A stretch of 5,302 nucleotides of DNA from DASYDU01 sp031403315 (lineage in GTDB: Bacteria > Planctomycetota > Planctomycetia > Pirellulales > Lacipirellulaceae): contig JANNTD010000196.1 of the NCBI GenBank assembly GCA_031403315.1, positions 1-5,302 of the forward strand, in the 5' to 3' direction. Position 1 is the first letter of the stretch. Every line of letters starts with the position of its first letter. Position numbers and translations under genes: made by a program. Shown here piece by piece: positions 1 through 5,302 of this stretch. The notes under the pieces were generated by a model. That model saw nothing but the letters and a program-made list of their open reading frames with translations, had not been told where the DNA came from and made no database searches.

Positions 1-1
1 C

Positions 2-715
2 AGCGACGGGCTCAGCGGGCAGATCAGCGACGTGGAAATCGGGGCCCTGTTGCATTGCTTGCCGCCGAAGGAAGCGGTCGAAACGCTGGTCGACCTGGCG
101 AACCTGCGCGGCGGGCCGGATAACATTTCCGTGATTGTCGCCCGCATGGTCGGCGATGGCTGCTCGACGCCGCAGCCGCGGCCGGCGATATCTAAGGACA
201 CCGCAGCCAAGGAAACCGTCGTTGGTGACGCAGCTCCACCGCGCGAGAATATGTTCCTTCCCGTCGCCAGCGTCGCCACGCTCTTCGCGCTGGCATTTTG
301 CCTGGTGAACGCGTGGTGGATCGCATCGGCCGTGGCGGGCGCGGCGCTTGTCACTTCACTGGGACTATTGCTCGCCAGTCGAAATCGATTCGGCGGCCGC
401 TGCCCGACGCCGGTTTCGCTCGGCGGTCCCTATGGAAACGGGCCTTACCGCGATACGCTGGCCGAGCCGAACGACAAGATCGTCGCCAGCCTGGCCGCGC
501 TGGCGGAGAAGCTCCGCACACTTCCCGAGGGCAAGGGGCCGAGGATCGATTGGCAGCCGATCGGCGAGTTGACGGCCGCAGGCAAGACGGCGTTCGAAAG
601 CGGCGATTGCTGCACCGCCATCCGCCGCTATGCCGAAGCGCTCCGCGCCGTCATGCAGCAACTTCGCCAACATCGGCTGACCGCGACCGACGACTCGGGC
701 ATCTATCGGCCCTAG
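2..715 (+). CDS. PP2C-family Ser/Thr protein phosphatase, C-terminal part with membrane-anchored tail (5' truncated)
   Basis: The gene enters from the left edge in the frame starting at base 2; 237 residues are visible. The fragment opens with SDGLS and later has GGPDNISVIVAR (residues 37-48). Both are hallmark late motifs of PP2C/PPM metal-dependent phosphatases, and their Asp residues (D2, D40) are expected to bind the Mn/Mg centre. A GTG at 32 lies inside the conserved domain and is not the start. After the catalytic domain comes a Pro/Ala/Thr-rich linker (about 50-83). Two closely spaced hydrophobic segments follow (about 84-102 and 105-125), then a soluble helical region (about 152-225) that resembles a TPR-like helical pair. 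Bacterial PP2C proteins usually reverse Ser/Thr kinase signalling. The hairpin anchor would place both the catalytic domain and the tail in the cytoplasm at the inner membrane; that topology is inferred. The tail's function is not recognised. The family call is firm; the substrate is unknown. Confidence 0.87.
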   Translation, partial: SDGLSGQISDVEIGALLHCLPPKEAVETLVDLANLRGGPDNISVIVARMVGDGCSTPQPRPAISKDTAAKETVVGDAAPPRENMFLPVASVATLFALAFCLVNAWWIASAVAGAALVTSLGLLLASRNRFGGRCPTPVSLGGPYGNGPYRDTLAEPNDKIVASLAALAEKLRTLPEGKGPRIDWQPIGELTAAGKTAFESGDCCTAIRRYAEALRAVMQQLRQHRLTATDDSGIYRP

Positions 716-736
716 CGGCGCGCGGCGGCGACGCGG

Positions 737-1369
737 CTAGAACACGGCCCAAGCCTGGATCGCCAGCAGTCCCAGCGCTGTGGCGGCAAGCGCGTTGTAC
801 TCGCGATTGCCCAGCCATTGTTGTCCGTTCCAGGCGGCAAAGGCATTTTTCGGCAGCCGGTACGGCACGAATCGCGGCACCGTGTCGGCATACTTTTGCC
901 AGCGTTCGCCGAACTTCTTCGCTAGCACGCGTTCCTCGGCAAGCAGCTTGACCACGTACATGAACGCAAATGGTCCAAGCACGAACCAAATGTTTTCCAC
1001 GTCGTCGATCAGCAGACAGAAGCCAACCATCATCATGAACGAGCCGACGTAGAGCGGATGTCGCACGAGGGCATACGGGCCCAAGGTCGTGAGCTCCGCC
1101 GTCTTGTGCAGGATCCCCGCCGCCCAAGACCGCAACGCAAGACCCGCCACAATCAGCCCGACTCCCAACAGCGACTTCCAATCGCCCACGTTCATCAGGT
1201 TGTGGGGCCTCAAGCCTTCCAGATAGTCTTCTGCAATCAGCGCCAAGAAAACGATCAACGAAATTCGGATCCGATAGCGCAACAAAAACGCGCGGCACTT
1301 CTGCCAAAGCGTTGACACAGAATGAGCGTTCGAACCTGGGGGCGGAGCGGCAGCTGCGTCGGATAACAT
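737..1369 (-). CDS. Isoprenylcysteine carboxyl methyltransferase (ICMT)-like integral membrane methyltransferase
   Basis: The protein has 210 residues from the ATG at 1367-1369. It carries the C-terminal signature of the ICMT/PEMT-like superfamily: GPYALVRHPLYVG (97-109), a second part with the acidic pair E145-E146, then FGERWQKYADTVPRF (153-167). In this superfamily the RHP and EE elements form the SAM-binding site beside the membrane. Hydrophobic segments lie at about 33-48, 66-84, 108-122, 126-142 and 190-208. The last follows the conserved core, so there is a C-terminal extension of about 40 residues with an extra probable helix. The frame stays open upstream to an ATG at 1504. The shorter start is preferred because a good promoter (1418-1446) lies downstream of 1504, and the upstream 45 codons look non-coding. 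No Shine-Dalgarno site is seen. The gene is convergent with the phosphatase gene, 21 bases apart. Bacterial members methylate varied or unknown substrates; prenylated proteins should not be assumed. Confidence 0.82.
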   Translation of the reverse strand: MLSDAAAAPPPGSNAHSVSTLWQKCRAFLLRYRIRISLIVFLALIAEDYLEGLRPHNLMNVGDWKSLLGVGLIVAGLALRSWAAGILHKTAELTTLGPYALVRHPLYVGSFMMMVGFCLLIDDVENIWFVLGPFAFMYVVKLLAEERVLAKKFGERWQKYADTVPRFVPYRLPKNAFAAWNGQQWLGNREYNALAATALGLLAIQAWAVF

Positions 1370-1417
1370 GAAGTAATGTGCCCTGGCAAAGATGCGGGAA
1401 TTGAAAAGCTTGGAAAT

Positions 1418-1446
1418 CTTGTATCGGTGTGGGGACCCTTCGTCAA
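1418..1446 (-). promoter_or_regulatory. Sigma-70-like promoter for the ICMT-like gene
   Basis: Read on the minus strand, TTGACG (plus 1441-1446, 5 of 6 to TTGACA) is followed after exactly 17 bases by TACAAG (plus 1418-1423, 4 of 6 to TATAAT). A start about 7 bases further on, near 1411, would give a leader of about 42 bases to the ATG at 1369. The box is in the right place and direction for the divergent gene, and it excludes the longer upstream start at 1504. No experimental support exists here. Confidence 0.55.
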
Positions 1447-1465
1447 CATCGTCACGATTCTCGAA

Positions 1466-1475
1466 CTCAATTGAG
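1466..1475. promoter_or_regulatory. 10-base perfect palindrome, possible operator (weak)
   Basis: CTCAATTGAG is a perfect inverted repeat about 20 bases upstream of the -35 box of the minus-strand promoter and about 100 bases upstream of the permease promoter. Its position between divergent promoters would suit a regulator site, but the palindrome does not extend into its flanks and has no second copy in the window. Palindromes of this length occur by chance. Confidence 0.2.
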
Positions 1476-1566
1476 CGAAAGCCAAGACGCGACGTTCCCC
1501 GCACGCCCTGCTAGCGTGAGATCGAGTTTCAAGAGCCGCAACTGTCATTTCTCGCAGGCGGGCGTC

Positions 1567-1584
1567 TTGCTAGAGTAGTTGGCC
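1567..1584 (+). promoter_or_regulatory. Extended -10-like promoter element for the LptF/LptG-type gene
   Basis: The element reads TTGCTAGAGT, then four bases, then GGCC. It holds an extended -10 (TGC followed by TAGAGT at 1571-1576, 4 of 6 to TATAAT). No convincing -35 is present at 16-18 bases upstream. A start near 1582-1584 would give a leader of about 44 bases to the ATG at 1627. The same arrangement recurs upstream of the kinase gene (2860-2877), which raises confidence. The assignment is inferred from pattern alone. Confidence 0.4.
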
Positions 1585-1626
1585 GCTGCCGCGACGCCGC
1601 TTCCCACCCCCGCCGTTGTCGTCTCG

Positions 1627-2808
1627 ATGCGCATTCTCACCCGCTACGTTGTGTTCGACCTGTTGAAGGTCTTTTTGCTGATCCTGACGGGTCTGACGCT
1701 CTCGATATTCATCCTCTTGATCGGGAAAGAGGCCGTCGAAAAAGGGCTTGGCCTCGGCCCGCTGTTGCGGATGACGCCGTATCTGTTGCCGCAGGCGATG
1801 CAATTTGCCGTGCCCGGCACCATGCTGCTGGCAACGACGTATGTCTACGGCCGGTTGTCGTCCTACAACGAGATCGTGGCGATCAAAGCGCTCGGCATCT
1901 CGCCGATGGTGCTCATCTGGCCGACGCTTATTTTGGCGACGTTGATCAGCTTCGCCGGTGTGTACATCAACAACCTGGCCGTGAGCTGGGGCGCGCGCGG
2001 CGTGCAGCGCGTGTTTATCGAATCGATCGAAGACGTGGTCTACGGCCACCTGCGGATGCATCGCAGCTACAGCAGCGGCAAAGTGAGCATCAATGTTCGT
2101 GGCGTCGAGGGCAAGAAATTGCGGCAGCCGACGCTGATCGTCGCCGCCTCGGGAAACCATCCGGCGCTGACGATTCGCGCGAAAGAGGCCGAAATTTGGT
2201 CCGACGCCAAAGAGCGGAAGCTCCACGTGCGGTTTCACGATTTCGAAGTGTCCGGCCCGGTCACCGTGACGAATCCCGACGCCTACGAACAAGAGATTTC
2301 GCTCGACGAGTTGACCGGCATGTCGGCCGAAACGCGCAGCCCGTCGACCTACGCGCTAGGCGAAATTGGTGCGGCCGTCCAGCAGGGGACCGAGCGGTTC
2401 GGACAGATTGAGCAGAGCATGACGGCCCAAGCGTCGTTCGCGCTGATCACGGGCGAATTTCATTCGCTCGCGCAGCAAAACTGGAAATGGCGCGAGCGTG
2501 AACTCGAGGGGGCCAAGCAGCGGCTCAATCGTCTGCATTTGGAACCGTGGCGCCGCTGGGCCAATGGATTCAGTTGCTTGGGTTTCGTATTGATCGGAAT
2601 TCCCGTGGCGATGAGGTTGAGGTTCAGCGAGTTCTTGGCCACATTCTTCGTATGCTTCTTGCCCATCTTGATCGTGTACTATCCATTGATGGCCGTCAGT
2701 GTAAGCCAGGCCAAAGACGGTGTGTTTCCGCCGCCGACCGTCTGGATCGGAAACATTCTGCTTGGAATTGTGGGCGTCGCACTCCTGCGCCGCGTGAATC
2801 GCCATTGA
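1627..2808 (+). CDS. LptF/LptG family lipopolysaccharide export permease (YjgP/YjgQ type)
   Basis: The product has 393 residues. It has the family architecture of three N-terminal membrane helices (about 12-33, 52-74, 92-115), an extracytoplasmic domain rich in beta strands (about 120-230), and three C-terminal helices (about 313-328, 336-358, 370-388). The segment NEIVAIKALGISP (81-93) between helices 2 and 3 matches the cytoplasmic coupling region that contacts the LptB ATPase in this family. GFVLIGIPV (319-327) matches the conserved start of helix 4. LptF and LptG form the transmembrane part of the ABC transporter that extracts LPS from the inner membrane and passes it to LptC/LptA. The protein is about 30 residues longer than E. 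coli LptF/LptG; the excess appears to lie in a charged helical stretch at about 242-312. The ATG at 1627 is chosen over a TTG at 1579, because 1579 sits at the promoter and gives an Ala/Pro-rich leader. No Shine-Dalgarno site is seen. Sequence alone does not separate LptF from LptG, and no partner gene lies nearby. Confidence 0.9.
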   Translation: MRILTRYVVFDLLKVFLLILTGLTLSIFILLIGKEAVEKGLGLGPLLRMTPYLLPQAMQFAVPGTMLLATTYVYGRLSSYNEIVAIKALGISPMVLIWPTLILATLISFAGVYINNLAVSWGARGVQRVFIESIEDVVYGHLRMHRSYSSGKVSINVRGVEGKKLRQPTLIVAASGNHPALTIRAKEAEIWSDAKERKLHVRFHDFEVSGPVTVTNPDAYEQEISLDELTGMSAETRSPSTYALGEIGAAVQQGTERFGQIEQSMTAQASFALITGEFHSLAQQNWKWRERELEGAKQRLNRLHLEPWRRWANGFSCLGFVLIGIPVAMRLRFSEFLATFFVCFLPILIVYYPLMAVSVSQAKDGVFPPPTVWIGNILLGIVGVALLRRVNRH

Positions 2809-2859
2809 TGTTGCGCGAATGCTAGCACTCCCCTTCCGCCTTCCGCATTCTCACGTCGC

Positions 2860-2877
2860 TTGCTAAACTCCGCGGCC
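2860..2877 (+). promoter_or_regulatory. Extended -10-like promoter element for the histidine kinase gene
   Basis: The element reads TTGCTAAACT, then four bases, then GGCC, the same layout as at 1567-1584. TGC followed by TAAACT (2864-2869) forms an extended -10, 4 of 6 to TATAAT. At 17 bases upstream the -35 position reads TTCCGC, which is poor. Transcription from about 2876 would give a leader of about 64 bases. This would let the two-component genes be expressed independently of the upstream permease gene. Confidence 0.4.
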
Positions 2878-2928
2878 CGTTTCTGGGCACAAGTCTTAGC
2901 AACCAGCGCGCTCGCAACCACGCGACAC

Positions 2929-2932
2929 GGAG
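2929..2932 (+). promoter_or_regulatory. Shine-Dalgarno site of the histidine kinase gene
   Basis: GGAG stands 7 bases before the GTG at 2940. It is the clearest ribosome binding site in the window and decides in favour of the GTG start, which places a short basic N-terminus directly before the first membrane helix. Confidence 0.6.
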
Positions 2933-2939
2933 TTCGCAC

Positions 2940-4580
2940 GTGTTTTCGCATTGGCCAATCCGGTACAAGCTGCAACTGGGCCTGGGACTCTTGGCTGTCT
3001 CCGTGCTCACGTTGTTTGGCAGCGCGTACTACGGCCTCTACGCCTATCGCGGGCTGGTGAAGAGTCTTAGCGCCCGCTCGGCCGAGTTGCCGCTGGCGAA
3101 CGAGTTGAGCCAGTATGTCGCCGACCTCCGCGTGCTTCTCAGCCCGGTCGAGCGATACGAATTCCTCCCTGGCAGCGTGATGGCGACCGACCAGGAATCA
3201 GGCCAAAAGGTTTGGGGTGCCGACGGCTTGCTGCGCCGCCAGTACGTTGCGCAATTCGATCTCATCCGCCAAAAGCTGGCCCAATACACCGAACAACTCG
3301 ACGACAACCGGCAGCGAGCCGACATGCGCATCGGCGACGACCGCCAGGAGCGGGCGACCCTGGCCAAGATCAACGACGTGATTGCGCGGATTGCCGAGTA
3401 CGATGATGATCGCGACGGCGTCGACTGGTTGCTGGAAGACGCCAACAAAGTCAGCCAGCTCCGCGAAGACGTCGAGGAGCTGCGCGTGAGGACGGCCGAG
3501 CTGCCGAGCCATTTGCACGTCCGGCTGCACGAACTGGCGAACGAAGTGCGTACCCAATACCGAGTGGCGATTCCAGTCGCTTGGGCGACGGTCGCGATCG
3601 CCACCTTGCTGCTGTTGGCGTCGGCGCAACTATTCCGCAAGTGGGTCGCCCAACCGCTGCAAACCTTGGTCGAAGGCTCGCGCGAAGTCGCGGCCGGCAA
3701 GTTCGACCACCGCATCCGTCTCGATTCCAATGACGAAATGCGCGAGCTGGCCGAGGCGATGAACGCGATGACGGCCCGCTTCCAGGAAATTCGCGACGAT
3801 CTTGATCGGCAGGTTCAGGAACGGACCAAGCAAGTCGTGCGCAGCGAGCAACTTGCCAGCGTCGGCTTTTTGGCCGCCGGCGTCGCGCATGAAATCAATA
3901 ACCCGCTTGCGGCCATCGTGCTGGGCAGCGAATCGCTCGAACGCCGGTTGATCGAACTGCTCGAAGACGTCGACGACTCGCACGCCGCCGACCGCGAAGT
4001 GGTCCGCAGCTACCTCGACATGATTCAAAAAGAGGCATTTCGCTGCAAGCAAATCACCGAGAAGCTGCTCGACTTCTCCCGCAGCGGCGATCCCCAACGG
4101 CACCACACCGATCTGCATGCGCTCGTGGCCGGAGTGATCGACATGGTCGGACACCTCGGCCGCAACGGCAACAAACAGGTCGAATTCGTGGCGGGCGATC
4201 CGGTGATTGCCGAAATCTGTCCGCAGGAAATGAAGCAAGTGGTGCTCAACCTGATTACCAACGGCCTCGATAGCCTCGACCCCGGCGGTAAGGTGATCGT
4301 TTTGGTGACGGCCGCCGGCCCCAATGCCGAAATCGTCGTCACGGACAACGGCTGCGGCATGACCGAGGACGTCATCAAGCATTTGTTCGAGCCGTTTTTC
4401 ACGCGCCGCCGCAACGGGCAGGGGACCGGCCTCGGGCTGTCGATCACTTACCGCATCGTCGAAGAACACCACGGCCAGATCGTGGCCACCAGCGCCGGCA
4501 GCGACAAGGGCTCGCGGTTCACGCTCACGCTCCCGCTCCGGCAACCAACCAATCAACGAATGAGAAATCAAGCCGCTTAG
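2940..4580 (+). CDS. Membrane sensor histidine kinase (HAMP-HisKA-HATPase, NtrB/ZraS-like)
   Basis: The product has 546 residues from a GTG start. Order of parts: a short cytoplasmic N-terminus; membrane helix 1 (about 10-34); an extracytoplasmic sensor of about 170 residues (35-205), strongly helical and charged; membrane helix 2 (about 209-231); HAMP (about 232-285); a connecting helix; HisKA (about 303-378) with the phosphoacceptor H317 in AGVAHEINNPL; and the HATPase domain (about 427-534). The ATPase domain shows the N box with N437 and N441, the G1 box D469-N-G-C-G-M, the F box FEPFF (483-487) and the G2 box GQGTGLGL (493-500). All catalytic elements are intact, so an active kinase is expected. 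There is no PAS domain. The HEINNPL form of the H box is typical of kinases paired with sigma-54 regulators, and such a regulator follows 90 bases downstream. The sensor region matches no domain I can name; a four-helix-bundle fold is an inference from its helical, heptad-like content. The last G of the stop codon is the first base of the palindromic element that follows. Confidence 0.97.
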   Translation: MFSHWPIRYKLQLGLGLLAVSVLTLFGSAYYGLYAYRGLVKSLSARSAELPLANELSQYVADLRVLLSPVERYEFLPGSVMATDQESGQKVWGADGLLRRQYVAQFDLIRQKLAQYTEQLDDNRQRADMRIGDDRQERATLAKINDVIARIAEYDDDRDGVDWLLEDANKVSQLREDVEELRVRTAELPSHLHVRLHELANEVRTQYRVAIPVAWATVAIATLLLLASAQLFRKWVAQPLQTLVEGSREVAAGKFDHRIRLDSNDEMRELAEAMNAMTARFQEIRDDLDRQVQERTKQVVRSEQLASVGFLAAGVAHEINNPLAAIVLGSESLERRLIELLEDVDDSHAADREVVRSYLDMIQKEAFRCKQITEKLLDFSRSGDPQRHHTDLHALVAGVIDMVGHLGRNGNKQVEFVAGDPVIAEICPQEMKQVVLNLITNGLDSLDPGGKVIVLVTAAGPNAEIVVTDNGCGMTEDVIKHLFEPFFTRRRNGQGTGLGLSITYRIVEEHHGQIVATSAGSDKGSRFTLTLPLRQPTNQRMRNQAA

Positions 4581-4657
4581 TACGTCAGGCTTTCCAGCCT
4601 GACAGCAACCGGTTTGTGTCAACCTGAATTTGTGTCAGCCTAGAAAGGCTAACGTAC
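4580..4657. repeat. Inverted pair of palindromic repeats (REP/BIME-like) between kinase and regulator genes
   Basis: Two 25-base arms (4580-4604 and 4633-4657) are inverted copies of each other, matching at 21 of 25 positions. Each arm is itself a hairpin. The left one has a perfect 8-base stem (GTCAGGCT at 4584-4591, AGCCTGAC at 4596-4603) with a TTCC loop. The right one has AGCCT (4637-4641) and AGGCT (4646-4650) around an AGAA loop, with a C-A mismatch and then further pairs outside. The four differences are one loop base, one stem base, and one pair swap (G-C to C-G) that keeps the stem. The 28 bases between the arms contain part of a short direct repeat. No U-run follows either hairpin, so a standard intrinsic terminator is unlikely. 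This layout resembles REP doublets mobilised by RAYT-type transposases; no transposase gene is in the window. I believe similar palindromes are dispersed in planctomycete genomes, but I could not check this. Confidence 0.75.
4613..4645 (+). repeat. Imperfect tandem duplication inside the palindromic element
   Basis: TTTGTGTCAACCTGAA (4613-4628) is directly followed by TTTGTGTCAGCCTAGAA (4629-4645). The copies differ by one substitution and one inserted base. The second copy supplies the first half of the right-hand hairpin, so the element seems to contain an extra, decayed half-unit. Confidence 0.6.
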
Positions 4658-4670
4658 GAGAAGAGCCACC

Positions 4671-5302
<632 letters not shown>

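Noticed and set aside
651..1307. 218-codon minus-strand frame overlapping the ICMT-like gene in another frame
   Set aside because: The other minus-strand frame carries clear methyltransferase motifs; this one is Arg/Ala-rich with no domain.
1370..1504. 45-residue N-terminal extension of the ICMT-like protein from the ATG at 1504
   Set aside because: A good promoter for the gene lies within it, its composition is unlike the rest of the protein, and it adds nothing recognisable to the fold.
1579..1626. TTG start at 1579 for the permease
   Set aside because: It lies at or before the likely transcription start and would add an Ala/Pro-rich leader ahead of the conserved N-terminus beginning at 1627.
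1570..2292. 240-codon minus-strand frame opposite the LptF/LptG-type gene
   Set aside because: Its His/Gln/Arg-rich product has no hydrophobic core or motif and mirrors the third-position bias of the real gene.
2817..2850. GAATGC / GCATTC inverted repeat after the permease gene as a terminator
   Set aside because: The stem has six pairs with a 22-base loop, is not GC-rich and has no U-run; chance is a sufficient explanation.
4584..4603. Left hairpin read as an intrinsic terminator of the kinase gene
   Set aside because: No U-run follows, and the regulator gene downstream shows no clear promoter of its own, so co-transcription through the hairpin is likelier.
3630..4622. 330-codon open frame on the minus strand opposite the histidine kinase gene
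   Set aside because: It is antisense to intact catalytic motifs of the kinase, has a His/Asp/Val-rich composition typical of GC-rich shadow frames, and shows no recognisable domain.
4580..4657. Palindromic repeats read as a CRISPR array
   Set aside because: There are only two units, in inverted rather than direct orientation, with one spacer and no cas genes.

Overview
The window is GC-rich, densely coded bacterial DNA. It suggests a planctomycete, probably of the Pirellulales group. The grounds are indirect: a PP2C phosphatase with a membrane-anchored tail, a lone LptF/LptG-type permease, an NtrB/NtrC-like two-component pair, few Shine-Dalgarno sites, and palindromic intergenic repeats of a kind I associate with that group. 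This assignment is an inference and was not checked by any search. The LptF/LptG-type protein and the sigma-54-type regulator fit an outer-membrane-bearing bacterium.

Layout. Positions 2-715 (+) hold the C-terminal part of a PP2C-type Ser/Thr phosphatase whose catalytic domain begins before the window. Convergent to it, 737-1369 (-) encodes an isoprenylcysteine carboxyl methyltransferase (ICMT)-like integral membrane protein. A divergent intergenic region (1370-1626) carries a good sigma-70-like promoter for the methyltransferase gene and a probable extended -10 for the next gene. Positions 1627-2808 (+) encode an LptF/LptG family permease. A 131-base gap holds a second copy of the same promoter-like motif and a Shine-Dalgarno site. 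It leads into 2940-4580 (+), a membrane histidine kinase with a large extracytoplasmic sensor, HAMP, HisKA and HATPase domains. After a 90-base gap comes 4671-end (+), an NtrC-family sigma-54-dependent response regulator cut off by the window edge just after Walker A.

How the genes work together. The kinase and regulator almost certainly form one signalling pair: an extracytoplasmic stimulus leads to His317 phosphorylation, transfer to Asp68 of the regulator, and sigma-54 promoter activation. The other three genes have no obvious pathway link. Two of them act in or at the membrane (envelope lipid transport, and methylation of an unknown membrane-proximal substrate), and the third is a phosphatase with a membrane anchor.

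The most notable non-coding structure lies in the kinase-regulator gap. It is a pair of 24-25 base palindromic units in inverted orientation, 21/25 identical, whose differences include a compensatory G-C to C-G swap that preserves the hairpin. It looks like a REP/BIME-type mobile repeat lodged between two co-functional genes.
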